DNA from: Candidatus Omnitrophota bacterium
GTDB lineage: Bacteria > Omnitrophota > Gorgyraeia > Gygaellales > JAQTUX01
Direction of reading: 5' to 3'
Length of the DNA stretch: 64,000 nt
NCBI GenBank assembly: GCA_028707125.1
Contig: JAQTUX010000001.1
Location: 775,950-839,949, forward strand
Both the position numbers and the translations under genes were made by a program. This document shows, in pieces, positions 8,955-20,739 of this stretch. Each line of letters starts with the position of its first letter. The first letter of the stretch is position 1. The notes under the pieces were generated by a model. The model made no database searches and was not told where the DNA came from. It saw only the letters and a list, made by a program, of their open reading frames with translations.

Positions 8955-9402
8955 TAAAGTAAAAGACATATTTGATGCGGAATTCGCCGATTCCGGTTAT
9001 GTGTTGGTAGATATATCTACATCAATAATAAACAGGCAGTTAAATATCCGCCTGGCGGTTGACAGGAAGGATGGAGGCATCAATCTTGGGGAATGCGCTG
9101 GGATAAACAGGCGTCTCTGTGAAATTCTGGACAGAGAAGATCTGGTTCAGGAAAGCTATGTCCTTGAGGTCGCCTCTCCCGGCGTGGACAGGCCGCTTGC
9201 CGGCGAGGCGGATTTTAGACGGAATATTCATCATACTATTTTTGTGATGTTTGAAGATGAAGCGGGAGGCATCAGTCAAATAGAGGGCGAACTGCTTGAG
9301 GTTAACGCGGGGGGCATAGCTATAAAGGCCAAGGATAAAACAGTGGATGTCCCTCTTGACAGGATCAAGAAGGCGAAACAAAGAGTTAAACTAGGAGATT
9401 AA
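8932..9402 (+). CDS. rimP: Ribosome maturation factor RimP
   Basis: 156 residues. Needed for 30S subunit maturation. N-terminal alpha/beta domain with YVLVDISTSI...RLAVDRKDGGINLGECAGINR, then the family hallmark LEVASPGVDRPL, then a small SH3-like C-terminal domain. The start lies inside the proS 3' end, consistent with translational coupling. The order rimP-nusA-infB is one of the most conserved bacterial gene strings. Confidence 0.95.
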   Translation: MERAELLNKVKDIFDAEFADSGYVLVDISTSIINRQLNIRLAVDRKDGGINLGECAGINRRLCEILDREDLVQESYVLEVASPGVDRPLAGEADFRRNIHHTIFVMFEDEAGGISQIEGELLEVNAGGIAIKAKDKTVDVPLDRIKKAKQRVKLGD

Positions 9403-9405
9403 TAT

Positions 9406-10599
9406 ATGAACGGTGAATTATTGGCGATTCTTGAACAGATGGAGAGAGAGAAGGGCATAAAGAAGGACGTGCTGATCAAGGCGGTTGAGGCGGCGATCGC
9501 TTCAGCCGTAAAGAAGGTATTGGACGTCAAGCCCGGGGTAAACGTCAGGGCAGAGCTTAGCAGCGCGACCGGAAAGATCAAGGCCTATGCCGGAGATGAG
9601 GAGATAACCTCTATTGATATGGGCAGGATCGCCGCTCAGACCGCCAAGCAGGTTATAATCCAGAAGATACGCGAGGCAGAGAAGGATGTTGTCTATGAAG
9701 AATTTTCCGGAAAGGTGGGAGAGATCGTAAGCGGAGGCGTATACAGGTTTGAAAGGGGTAACATCATAGTTGACCTTTTGGGCAAGGCAGAGGGTATGTT
9801 GCCTAAAAACGAGCGTTCTCCCAAGGAAGAGTTCAAGCAGGGCGACAGGATACGGGCTTATGTGCTTGAAGTCAGGAAAGAAGCGAGAGGGCCGCACATA
9901 TTGCTTACGCGCGCCCACCCTAATTTTGTGAAGAAGATGTTTGAAATGGAGGTGCCTGAGATCTATGATAATATTGTGGAGGTAAAAGCCATATCGCGCA
10001 AGCCCGGAGAGCGCACCAAGATCGCGGTACATTCAAAGGACGAAAAAGTCGACTCTGTGGGCGCCTGCGTGGGCATGCGCGGCTCGCGGGTAAAGAACAT
10101 AGTCTCCGAGCTGCACGGAGAAAAGATAGACATTGTCAGGTACAGCGATGATACGCGCGAATACATAAAAAACGCGCTCGCGCCTGCCAAGATCACCGAG
10201 ATACGGCTGGATAAGGACAGCCAGCGGGCAGAGGTTGTGGTAGAGGACGACCAGCTGTCGCTGGCAATAGGAAAACACGGGCAGAATGTGCGCCTGGCAT
10301 CGGGCCTGGTTGGCTGGGAACTGGATATCCGCACAAAATCGCAGCTTGAGGCAAAGGCGGAAGAGAAAAAGCGGGCCGAGGTTGAGGAGGCCGCTCCTTC
10401 AGAGCCGCAAGAAGAGGGATCTCTACGCGCGCTTTCAGGGGTAGGTGAGAAGACCGTGGAAGAATTAAAGAAGGCGGGTTTTACCTCGCTCGCATCAATA
10501 GCCGATACCGACATAGCGGGCCTTACCAGGGTAAAGGGCATAGGAGAAAAGAAGGCGAAGAAAATGATCGCCGAGGCGAAGAAGGCGCTGAAAAAATAA
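9406..10599 (+). CDS. nusA: Transcription termination/antitermination factor NusA
   Basis: 397 residues. An N-terminal RNA-polymerase-binding domain (1-125), an S1 domain (about 130-200; GIVSGGVYRFERGNIIVDL-type strand order), then two KH domains with GMRGSRVKNI and AIGKHGQNVRLA. Residues about 340-397 add a helix-hairpin-helix repeat (LSGVGEKTVEELKKAG, VKGIGEKKAKKMI), similar to C-terminal repeats of many Gram-negative NusAs. It modulates pausing, termination and antitermination. AGGAGA precedes the ATG; 3 bp separate it from rimP. Confidence 0.95.
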   Translation: MNGELLAILEQMEREKGIKKDVLIKAVEAAIASAVKKVLDVKPGVNVRAELSSATGKIKAYAGDEEITSIDMGRIAAQTAKQVIIQKIREAEKDVVYEEFSGKVGEIVSGGVYRFERGNIIVDLLGKAEGMLPKNERSPKEEFKQGDRIRAYVLEVRKEARGPHILLTRAHPNFVKKMFEMEVPEIYDNIVEVKAISRKPGERTKIAVHSKDEKVDSVGACVGMRGSRVKNIVSELHGEKIDIVRYSDDTREYIKNALAPAKITEIRLDKDSQRAEVVVEDDQLSLAIGKHGQNVRLASGLVGWELDIRTKSQLEAKAEEKKRAEVEEAAPSEPQEEGSLRALSGVGEKTVEELKKAGFTSLASIADTDIAGLTRVKGIGEKKAKKMIAEAKKALKK

Positions 10600-10612
10600 A
10601 CATACAGGACAA

Positions 10613-12847
10613 ATGAGAGTAAACGAATTAGCGAAGGAATTAGGCATACCTACTCAGAAGCTGGTCAATAAGATAAAGCGGATGAAGATAAGTGTTGCCA
10701 GCGCCGTAAGCGTTTTGAGCGACAAGGATGTTCTGCGCATACGCAAGGAAATAAAACCGGGGGCAGGCATTAAGCCGGTTAAGAAGCCGCCGGTAAAACA
10801 GACAGCAGCTGCCCCTAAAAAAAAGGCAGAGCCGAAGCTGAAAAAGGCCGCGAAGGAAATAAAGAAAAAGCCGGTGCCGCCGCAGGCAGTTAAGAAGCCG
10901 CCGGTAGAGAAGAAGCCAAAGCCGGTTGCCGCGGCGCTTCCCGAAGTAAAGGCCGCCGCGCCGCAGCCGCAGAAACCGGCTGTTAAAGCCCCCGCGCCGA
11001 AGCCGGTCCCCGTGCCCGCGCCAAAACCCGTTCCAAAACCCGAGATAAAAAAAGAAGAGCCCCCTGAAGTATACGAGACGGCCATAGTCAAAAGCGTTGA
11101 ATTGATCCTTCCCATAACCGTTAAGGACCTGTCGGTAAAACTCCAGGTTAAATCATCCATTTTAATAAAGAAGTTGATCGATATGAAGGTGATGGCAGGC
11201 CTGAATCAGGTCTTGCCCGAGGAGGTTGTGAGAAATGTCTGCGCGCAGTTAGGGGTGGAGATCAAGCAGATGCCACGCAAGGAAGAGGTGATTTTGAGGC
11301 CGCACAAAGAGGACGACCTCCCCGGGTCCCTGCGGTCCCGGCCCCCGGTCGCCACCCTTATGGGCCACGTGGACCATGGCAAGACATCGCTTTTGGACGT
11401 GATAAGAAAATCAAATGTCGTTGACAAGGAATACGGCGGCATTACACAGCATATAGGCGCGTATCAGGTAGTTGTTCCCGGAGGCAAGATCACCTTTCTG
11501 GATACCCCGGGCCATGAGGCGTTCACGGCTATGCGCAAGCGCGGCGCGCATATTACCGATATAGTCATACTTGTCGTTGCCGCGGACGACGGAGTAATGC
11601 CCCAGACGCAGGAGGCCATAGACCATGCCAGGGCCGCGGGTGTTCCTATAATAGTGGCGATAAATAAAATAGATAAGCCGCAGGCCAATCTGGACAAGGT
11701 TAAAAAACAGCTTGCCGCATTAGGCCTTAACCCGGAGGATTGGGGCGGAAAGACCATAATGGTGGGCGTTTCCGCTAAGACAGGAGAAGGGGTCAGCAGC
11801 CTGCTTGAGATGATACTGCTTGAGGCGGAGATGCTGGAGTTGAAGGCAAACCCTGCCAGGGCCGCCAGAGGCGTGGTGATAGAGGCAAAGATGAGCAAAG
11901 GCAGCGGCCCGGTTGTCACGCTGCTTATTCAGAACGGCGCGTTGCGTAAGGGCGATTCCGTAATAGCGGGGCGCTATTACGGCAAGATCAGGGCGATGTT
12001 TGACGACCACGGCCGCAAGATCGACGCCGCGGCCCCTTCCGTGCCTATTGAGGTGCTGGGTTTAAGCGGCGTACCTGAGGCAGGGGATGAGTTTTTTGTG
12101 ATAGAGGACGAAAAGAAGGCTCGGGAACTTGCGGCCCTCAGGGGTGAGGAGGCCGGCAATAAGGAGCCGGAGGCGTCAAAAAAGATAACGCTTGAAGAAC
12201 TGTATTCTCAGATAAAAGAAGGTAAGATCAAAGAGCTCAAGATCATCCTTAAGGCGGACGTGCAGGGTTCGCTCGAGGCGCTTCTTGAGTCGTTTAACAA
12301 GATCGAGTCAAGCGAAGTGCAGATAAACATACTGCACGCCGGCATAGGCGCGATCAACTCTTCAGATGTCATACTGGCTTCGGCGTCTAACGCGCTTATC
12401 CTCGGATTCCACGTCAAGCCGGACACACAGGCAGTGGATATAATCTCCAAGGAGGGTGTTGAGGTACGCACCTACAACGTTATCTATGAACTTATAGACG
12501 AGTTGAAATTAGCGCTGGAAGGCCTGCTCGAACCCAGGATCAAGAAGGTATTTTTAGGCAAGGTGCAGGTCAAAAAAGTTTTCAGTCTTTCAAGATCCGG
12601 GACCATCGCCGGATGTTTCGTGACTAAGGGCAAGATCACGCGGAATTCCCTGGTATCTTTGGAGAGGAACGGGCAGCCGGTCTACGAGGGAAAATTAAGC
12701 TCGCTTAAGCGTTTTAAGGACGATGTCAGGGAAGTGCAGGAGGGCTTTGAGTGCGGCCTGTCCCTGGCAGGGTTTAACGACTACCGGGAAGGGGATGTAA
12801 TAGAGGTATATGAAGAGCAAAAGATCGCAAGGAAACTCTCAGATTAA
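10613..12847 (+). CDS. infB: Translation initiation factor IF-2
   Basis: 744 residues. An N-terminal IF2-N helix bundle (1-50) is followed by a Lys/Pro/Ala-rich low-complexity linker (about 55-155), a second IF2-N-like segment, then the GTPase domain with GHVDHGKT near residue 250, DTPGHEAF and NKID. The remaining beta barrels and the C-terminal initiator-tRNA-binding domain are complete. It brings fMet-tRNA to the 30S subunit. The linker is GC-rich and repetitive (PKP, KKP, PVP runs), which explains open antisense frames there. The 3' end overlaps trpS by 38 bp. Confidence 0.96.
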   Translation: MRVNELAKELGIPTQKLVNKIKRMKISVASAVSVLSDKDVLRIRKEIKPGAGIKPVKKPPVKQTAAAPKKKAEPKLKKAAKEIKKKPVPPQAVKKPPVEKKPKPVAAALPEVKAAAPQPQKPAVKAPAPKPVPVPAPKPVPKPEIKKEEPPEVYETAIVKSVELILPITVKDLSVKLQVKSSILIKKLIDMKVMAGLNQVLPEEVVRNVCAQLGVEIKQMPRKEEVILRPHKEDDLPGSLRSRPPVATLMGHVDHGKTSLLDVIRKSNVVDKEYGGITQHIGAYQVVVPGGKITFLDTPGHEAFTAMRKRGAHITDIVILVVAADDGVMPQTQEAIDHARAAGVPIIVAINKIDKPQANLDKVKKQLAALGLNPEDWGGKTIMVGVSAKTGEGVSSLLEMILLEAEMLELKANPARAARGVVIEAKMSKGSGPVVTLLIQNGALRKGDSVIAGRYYGKIRAMFDDHGRKIDAAAPSVPIEVLGLSGVPEAGDEFFVIEDEKKARELAALRGEEAGNKEPEASKKITLEELYSQIKEGKIKELKIILKADVQGSLEALLESFNKIESSEVQINILHAGIGAINSSDVILASASNALILGFHVKPDTQAVDIISKEGVEVRTYNVIYELIDELKLALEGLLEPRIKKVFLGKVQVKKVFSLSRSGTIAGCFVTKGKITRNSLVSLERNGQPVYEGKLSSLKRFKDDVREVQEGFECGLSLAGFNDYREGDVIEVYEEQKIARKLSD

Positions 12848-13823
12848 AAAGGGCAGGGTATTAAGCGGTATGCGGCCTACCGGCAAACTGCACCTGGGGC
12901 ATTTGGCAGGGGCGCTCGGCAACTGGAAAATGCTGCAGCAGGAATATGAGTGTTTTTTTATGGTGGCTGACTGGCACGCCTTAATGAGCGAGTATAATGA
13001 TCCCGGCCGCGTAAAAGAATACGCGATAGATAATGTCCGTGATTGGTTAAGCTCGGGCATTGACCCGGACAAGGCCACGTTTTTTATCCAGTCCGAGGTC
13101 GGCCGGCACCTTGACCTGTTTATGATCCTTTCCTGCCTGACGCCTCTGGGGTGGCTGGAAAGAAACCCCACATACAAGGAACAGTTGAGAGAGATAAAGA
13201 ACAGGGATATAAGCACGTTCGGATTCCTGGGCTATCCTGTTTTGCAGGCAGCGGATATACTGATATACAGGGCGGATACAGTACCCGTAGGGGATGACCA
13301 GCTGCCTCATCTGGAATTGACCAGGGAGATAGCGCGCCGTTTTAATCATATTTACGGCACCTCGTTATTGCCTGAACCGAAGGCATTGCTTACCAGGACG
13401 CCCCGGCTTTCAGGCATAGACGGCAGGAAGATGAGCAAAAGTTTCGGTAATACCATAAATCTTTCTGACAGCGAAGGCGAGATCAGGAAAAAGGTCCAGA
13501 TGATGTTCACGGACCCTGAGCGCGTAAGGCTGAGCGATCCCGGCCATCCTGATAAATGTAACGTCCACAGTTATTACGCGGTATTCTGCCCTGAAATGAA
13601 GGCCGAGGTAGACGACTGGTGCGTTAACGCCAGGGTCGGCTGCACGGAATGCAAGAAGCGGCTTGCCGAATGCCTTCTTGAGGATGTATTGGGGCCCATA
13701 CAGCGCAAGAGGAAATTGTTTCCAGACAGCAAGATCGAGAAGATACTTTCCCGCGGCACTAAAAGGGCGGGCCTGGAGGCGGGAAAGACATTCAAGGATA
13801 TTAAAGGGGCCATGAAGATATGA
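12810..13823 (+). CDS. trpS: Tryptophanyl-tRNA synthetase
   Basis: 337 residues, class Ic synthetase. SGMRPTGKLHLGH carries the HIGH motif and GRKMSKSFGN the KMSKS motif; GDDQLPHLELTREIARRFN is the family's tRNA/Trp region. The start at 12810 is inside infB, but it has a GAGG 3 bp upstream and is the only start codon before the HIGH motif, so I accept the long overlap. Residues 1-16 are a basic extension. The operon position beside infB means Trp-tRNA supply is tied to translation genes rather than to the trp operon. Confidence 0.95.
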   Translation: MKSKRSQGNSQIKKGRVLSGMRPTGKLHLGHLAGALGNWKMLQQEYECFFMVADWHALMSEYNDPGRVKEYAIDNVRDWLSSGIDPDKATFFIQSEVGRHLDLFMILSCLTPLGWLERNPTYKEQLREIKNRDISTFGFLGYPVLQAADILIYRADTVPVGDDQLPHLELTREIARRFNHIYGTSLLPEPKALLTRTPRLSGIDGRKMSKSFGNTINLSDSEGEIRKKVQMMFTDPERVRLSDPGHPDKCNVHSYYAVFCPEMKAEVDDWCVNARVGCTECKKRLAECLLEDVLGPIQRKRKLFPDSKIEKILSRGTKRAGLEAGKTFKDIKGAMKI

Positions 13824-14587
13824 GTTATAAGGTAAAACTTGAGGTATTTGAAGGGCCTTTGGACCTGTTGCTGTACCTGGTGAAGAAAGACCACCTCAAT
13901 ATCTGTGATATCCCGATAGCCGAGGTGACCGAGCAATACCTGCAGTATATTGAGCTGATGCGGCTTCTGGACCTGAATATAGCGGGTGAATTCCTGGTCA
14001 TGGCCTCAACGCTCATTAACATAAAATCAAAGATGCTGCTTCCGGCGGAAGAAAAGCAGGCGCTTGAGGAGGAGGAAGAAGACCCCAGGCAGGAACTGGT
14101 CAACCGGCTTATTGAATATCAGAGGTTTAAAGAGGCGGCGGGAAAGCTCAAGAGATTAGAGGATGCCCGCAGGGAGGTCTTTACCAGGGATGCCAACGAT
14201 GATCCGGCGGAGATAGACGATGAGGTATATTTTGAGGCAAGCTTATTTGATCTGATCGCCGCCTTCCGCAACGCCTTAAAAGAAGTCCCTAAAGATATAT
14301 TTTATGAGGTGATCAAAGATGAGTTCACCGTGGAGCAGAAGATCCACGACATACTGCATCTTTTGCTTATTGAATCCAGGATATTGCTTTCGGAATTGTT
14401 CAACAAGGCGAGGAGCAAGATCGAGATCGTGTCCACGTTCCTGGCCATACTTGAGTTGATACGCCTTAAAGAAGTGAAGGTGAGGCAGAAGGGTGTATTT
14501 GGAGAGGTAGAGGTCATAAGAAATGCGGAAAATATCAAGCCCCACGCAACAGGACAGGCAGAGAATACCGGTCAATCCGAATCCTGA
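13820..14587 (+). CDS. scpA: Segregation and condensation protein A
   Basis: 255 residues. Kleisin-type subunit of the SMC-ScpAB complex that compacts and segregates chromosomes. The N-terminal FEGPLDLLLYLVKKDHLNI signature, the central acidic linker (EEEEEDP) and the C-terminal winged-helix region (ALLELIRLKEVKV-like) are present. The start overlaps trpS by 4 bp. The usual partner scpB does not follow; ruvB begins inside the scpA 3' end instead, so scpB must be elsewhere or absent. Confidence 0.92.
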   Translation: MSYKVKLEVFEGPLDLLLYLVKKDHLNICDIPIAEVTEQYLQYIELMRLLDLNIAGEFLVMASTLINIKSKMLLPAEEKQALEEEEEDPRQELVNRLIEYQRFKEAAGKLKRLEDARREVFTRDANDDPAEIDDEVYFEASLFDLIAAFRNALKEVPKDIFYEVIKDEFTVEQKIHDILHLLLIESRILLSELFNKARSKIEIVSTFLAILELIRLKEVKVRQKGVFGEVEVIRNAENIKPHATGQAENTGQSES

Positions 14588-15593
14588 TCTGGAAAGGCAG
14601 GAGTCCGAAGAAGACATAGTGCTGAATATGTCTTTGAGGCCGCTGAAGTTCTCGGAATTTATCGGCCAGAAGCCGACCATAGATAATATCAAGGTGGTCA
14701 TTTCGGCGGCAAAACAGCGCAAGGAGCCGCTTGAGCATATCCTGCTTTCCGGGCCGCCCGGTCTGGGCAAGACATCGCTGGCGCATATAATCGCCAGGGA
14801 CATGGGCACCAAGATCACCGCGACATCAGGCCCTGCCATAGAAAGGGCGGGAGACCTTATCGGCATACTCACAAATCTTGAGTCGGGAGACGTGCTTTTT
14901 ATTGATGAGATACACCGGCTTTCCAAAGTGGTGGAGGAGTTCCTCTATCCCGCGATGGAGGGTTTTCAGATCGATTTTGTGATAGATAAAGGGCCCTACG
15001 CGAAGACCATAAAGTTTAACCTCAAGCCGTTTACGCTTGTGGGGGCTACCACAAGAAGCGGGCTCTTAAGCGCGCCGTTAAGGGGCAGGTTCGGCATATT
15101 TTACCACCTTGATTTCTACAGCGACGATGAGCTTGCCAGGATACTTAAGAATTCAGCCAGGAAACTCAGTGTTTCTTTAGACGAAGACGCCGCGCTGGCG
15201 ATCTCCTCGCGCTCCAGAGGCACGCCGCGCATCGCCAACCGCCTGCTTCGCCGCGTGCGCGATTATGCTCAGGTTGAAGACCTGAAGCGCATTGACCGCC
15301 AGAGCGTGGAGAAGGCCCTGGATGCGCTAAGGATAGACAGGGGGGGGCTCGACGAGATCGATCGCAAGGTCCTCAGGGCGTTGATAGAGACATATGACGG
15401 CGGCCCTGTGGGCATTGAGTCGCTGGCAGCCTCCCTTAACGAAGAGGTGGATACGATCGTGGACTGCGTTGAGCCGTATTTATTGAAGGCCGGGTATCTT
15501 AAGCGCACCAGCCGCGGCAGAATGGTAACTGACCTCGCCTACGAGCATTTGAATATTCCGCATAAGTCGGAAAAGCAGAGCGAATTGTTTTAG
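14523..15593 (+). CDS. ruvB: Holliday junction branch-migration helicase RuvB
   Basis: 356 residues. AAA+ motor that drives branch migration with RuvA. SLRPLKFSEFIGQ, Walker A GPPGLGKTSLA, Walker B LFIDEIHRL, sensor GATTRSGLLS and arginine finger APLRGRFG are all present, with a C-terminal winged helix. The ATG at 14523 overlaps scpA by 65 bp and has GAGGT 8 bp upstream; the resulting leader before SLRP is about 15 residues longer than usual, so a GTG or ATG close to SLRP is the alternative. No ruvA or ruvC lies in the window. Confidence 0.94.
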   Translation: MRKISSPTQQDRQRIPVNPNPDLERQESEEDIVLNMSLRPLKFSEFIGQKPTIDNIKVVISAAKQRKEPLEHILLSGPPGLGKTSLAHIIARDMGTKITATSGPAIERAGDLIGILTNLESGDVLFIDEIHRLSKVVEEFLYPAMEGFQIDFVIDKGPYAKTIKFNLKPFTLVGATTRSGLLSAPLRGRFGIFYHLDFYSDDELARILKNSARKLSVSLDEDAALAISSRSRGTPRIANRLLRRVRDYAQVEDLKRIDRQSVEKALDALRIDRGGLDEIDRKVLRALIETYDGGPVGIESLAASLNEEVDTIVDCVEPYLLKAGYLKRTSRGRMVTDLAYEHLNIPHKSEKQSELF

Positions 15594-15599
15594 AATCTA

Positions 15600-15668
15600 C
15601 CCCACACTTACGTGTGGGGAATGACAATCTAATCATAGCCAAAGGATTCTACACACGTAAGTGTGTAG
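15600..15668 (+). repeat. Double-hairpin repeat element, copy 1
   Basis: Two 20-nt hairpins separated by 29 nt. Hairpin 1 (15600-15619) has arms CCCCACAC and GTGTGGGG with loop TTAC. Hairpin 2 (15649-15668) has arms CTACACAC and GTGTGTAG with loop GTAA. The loops are reverse complements of one another, so hairpin 2 is close to an inverted copy of hairpin 1. A second copy with the same spacing lies at 45759-45827; the 29-nt linkers match at 24 positions. This copy is intergenic, 6 bp after the ruvB stop. It looks like a REP/MITE-like dispersed element; no T-run follows, so it is not a classic terminator. Confidence 0.85.
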
Positions 15669-15721
15669 AGGAAAATTCTTCGCTTTGTATTTTTGTTTCT
15701 TAGCCCCTCTCCAGAGACAAA

Positions 15722-16258
15722 ATGAAACTCCTATTACACATATGCTGCGCGCCCTGCGCGATATATCCTCTTGAGGTTTTAAGAAATAAGGGTTTTGAAG
15801 TCGAGGGCTTGTTTTACAACCCCAACATACACCCCGAAGAGGAATTCATCAAGCGGCAGGAAGCGGTAAAAGAATATTCCCGCTCAAGCGGCCTTGATGC
15901 GGCATATCCGCGATACAGCCCCGATGATTTCTTCGCGGGGCTCGGCGGCCGCAAGGATAGTCCCGCGCGCTGCCGGCTATGCTGGCGGCTGCGGCTTAGA
16001 AAGGCGGCTGAATACGCGGCAGGCAAACAGTTTCATTATTTTACCTCAACGCTCCTTGTCAGCCCTTATCAGGATATAGAGGCCATCCGGGAGATAGGTG
16101 AGGCAGCCGCGGCGGAAAACAATGTTAAATTCGCGGGAGAAGATTTCCGCCCGGGTTTCAGGCAGGCGCATCGCGAGGCAAAGGAGAACGGGCTGTATTG
16201 CCAGAAATACTGCGGCTGTATATATTCTTTAGAGGAACGTAATGAGCGGGTTAAGTAA
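15722..16258 (+). CDS. queH: Epoxyqueuosine reductase QueH
   Basis: 178 residues, former DUF208. Catalyses the last step of queuosine formation, epoxyqueuosine to queuosine in tRNA, as a non-orthologous replacement for the cobalamin enzyme QueG. HICCAPC (Cys8, Cys9, Cys12), the central ARCRLCWRLRL and the C-terminal YCQKYCGC supply the conserved cysteines for its [4Fe-4S] cluster and redox pair. queA and tgt lie three and four genes downstream, supporting the assignment. Its 3' end overlaps the next gene by 17 bp. Confidence 0.92.
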   Translation: MKLLLHICCAPCAIYPLEVLRNKGFEVEGLFYNPNIHPEEEFIKRQEAVKEYSRSSGLDAAYPRYSPDDFFAGLGGRKDSPARCRLCWRLRLRKAAEYAAGKQFHYFTSTLLVSPYQDIEAIREIGEAAAAENNVKFAGEDFRPGFRQAHREAKENGLYCQKYCGCIYSLEERNERVK

Positions 16259-16457
16259 GATATTGATCTTTATGGGGGCGCTTCTTATTCTGGCGGGAGC
16301 GGTATTTTATTTTATCGGCAAAGTCCCCTATGTCGGCCGCCTGCCGGGGGATATCTACATCCAGAGAAAGAATTTTACGTTCTATTTTCCCCTCACGACC
16401 TCTATAATCGTAAGCATCATAATTTCTTTCATATTATGGCTATGGTCAAGAAGATAA
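16242..16457 (+). CDS. DUF2905 small membrane protein
   Basis: 71 residues with two hydrophobic helices (about 5-26 and 48-68) joined by a loop carrying the family signature VPYVGRLPGDIYIQRKNFTFYFPLTTSI. The DUF2905 family is widespread in bacteria and has no known function. It is often found near queA and ruvB genes, as here. It overlaps queH and the next gene, suggesting coupled translation. Confidence 0.88.
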   Translation: MSGLSKILIFMGALLILAGAVFYFIGKVPYVGRLPGDIYIQRKNFTFYFPLTTSIIVSIIISFILWLWSRR

Positions 16458-17556
16458 TTACGGCAGCGGTATTTTTTATCTTTTCAGCTTCTCTGCCGGC
16501 GCTTTGCGCCGAGAGGTACATACGCGTTGAAGTAAAATGCAAGGCGGCTGGAGCGGAATTGGCTATTGAGGGCCGTTTCAGCGTGCGCGATCATAATTCC
16601 GGCGGGCTGCTTTATAAAGACCGGGGCCTTATCGGTTACATAAGGCCCAAAGAAGGCGGCATATCGATCGCCGGCGAGTTTTTTAATACAGCGGCGGTCA
16701 GGATCTCTTCTGATACCGGCATGCTGCGCGTTGACGGCAGGGATTACAGGGGCGATATCATAGCGCTTAACAGGAAAAACGATCTCAGGCTGGTAAATTA
16801 TATCGGCCTGGAAGATTATACCAGGGGCGTCCTGTATCATGAGGCATCGCATTTTTGGCCGATAGAGATACTGAAGGCGCAGGCAATAGCGGTCAGGACT
16901 TACGCCGCGTATACCGCAGAGACAAGATCATCGTCTGATTTTGACCTGACCGCCGATGTTTATTCCCAGGTTTACGGCGGCGCTACTTCTGAGAGGGGCC
17001 GCACAAACAGGGCGGTAGAACTTACCGAATCTCTGGTATTGAAATTCAAAGGAAATATCTTTCCCGCGTTTTTTCATGCTACCTGCGGAGGGCGCACAGA
17101 GGATGCCAGCGAATTATGGAAGATAGACATAAAACCCCTTAATGGGGTCGCCTGTCCTTATTGCAAGTTGTCGCCTCATTTCAAATGGAGCAAGTCAATA
17201 CCTTTGGATGAGATCAGGGAGGCATTGAATGACAACGGCATACCGGCGCGCGAGATCAAAGAGATATTTATTTCCGGAACTACCGCCGGCGGCAGGAACA
17301 AGACCGTGGTGTTAAGGGATAAATTCAAGGAATTCCGGCTTACGGCAGGCAATTTCCGGCTGTTCGTGGGCGCCGAAGAGATACGCAGCACAAATTTTTC
17401 CCTGAAGATAGAAGGCGGGAATGCCGTCTTTGACGGCTTTGGCTGGGGCCATGGCGTGGGCCTGTGCCAGTGGGGAGGTTATTTTATGGCAAAACAGGGG
17501 CACGACTTTGAGGAGATCTTAGAGTATTACTATCCCGGCGCAGAGATCGGTAAATT

Positions 17557-17560
<4 letters not shown>
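16436..17560 (+). CDS. SpoIID/LytB-domain protein (probable peptidoglycan lytic enzyme)
   Basis: 374 residues. A signal peptide ends near ALCA (about residue 24). The SpoIID core follows with HEASHFWPIEILKAQAIAVRTYA, ATCGGRTEDASELW, and the C-terminal GFGWGHGVGLCQWGG and LEYYYPGAEI. B. subtilis SpoIID is a lytic transglycosylase acting on denuded glycan strands during engulfment; homologues in non-sporulating bacteria are amidase enhancers or wall hydrolases. No sporulation genes are visible, so a wall-remodelling role is inferred. It is wedged between queH and queA with overlapping ends. Confidence 0.87.
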
Positions 17561-20376
<2,816 letters not shown>

Positions 20377-20384
<8 letters not shown>

Positions 20385-20721
20385 ATTAAAACTGGTAGAG
20401 GCAAAATTTCTTAAGGAAAGCCCGGCTTTCGGAATAGGGGATACTGTACGGGTCTTTGTTAAAATACCCGAAGGCGATAAGGTGCGCCTTCATCCTTTTG
20501 AAGGCACTGTGATCGGCAGGAAGAGGGGCGGAATCAATTCTTCTTTTACCGTGCGCAGGGTTTCTTTCGGAGAGGGTATAGAGAGGGTTTTTCCGGTCCA
20601 TTCGCCTTCCATTGACCATATTGAAGTGGTGCGCAAGGGCAAGGTAGGGAGGTCAAAACTTTATTACTTAAGAGGCAAGAAGGGCAAGCAGGCAAAGGTT
20701 ATTTCCGAAGCGGTAGTGTAG
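20377..20721 (+). CDS. rplS: 50S ribosomal protein L19
   Basis: 114 residues, standard length. [16 protein letters not shown], the [21 protein letters not shown] signature and [20 protein letters not shown] with YYLRGKKGK identify L19, which lies at the 30S-50S interface. A strong AGGAGG stands 8 bp before the ATG, inside the trmD 3' end. Confidence 0.96.
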
Positions 20722-20739
20722 TACAGAAGGCTTGGCTTG

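Noticed and set aside
9963-10541. Long antisense frames opposite nusA and infB
   Set aside because: They mirror Lys/Glu/Ala-rich coding sequence on the plus strand and give low-complexity Ser/Phe/Gly-rich products.
15600-15668. Rho-independent terminator after ruvB
   Set aside because: Strong hairpins but no following T-run, and the same unit occurs inside trpB coding sequence, so a dispersed repeat is the better explanation.
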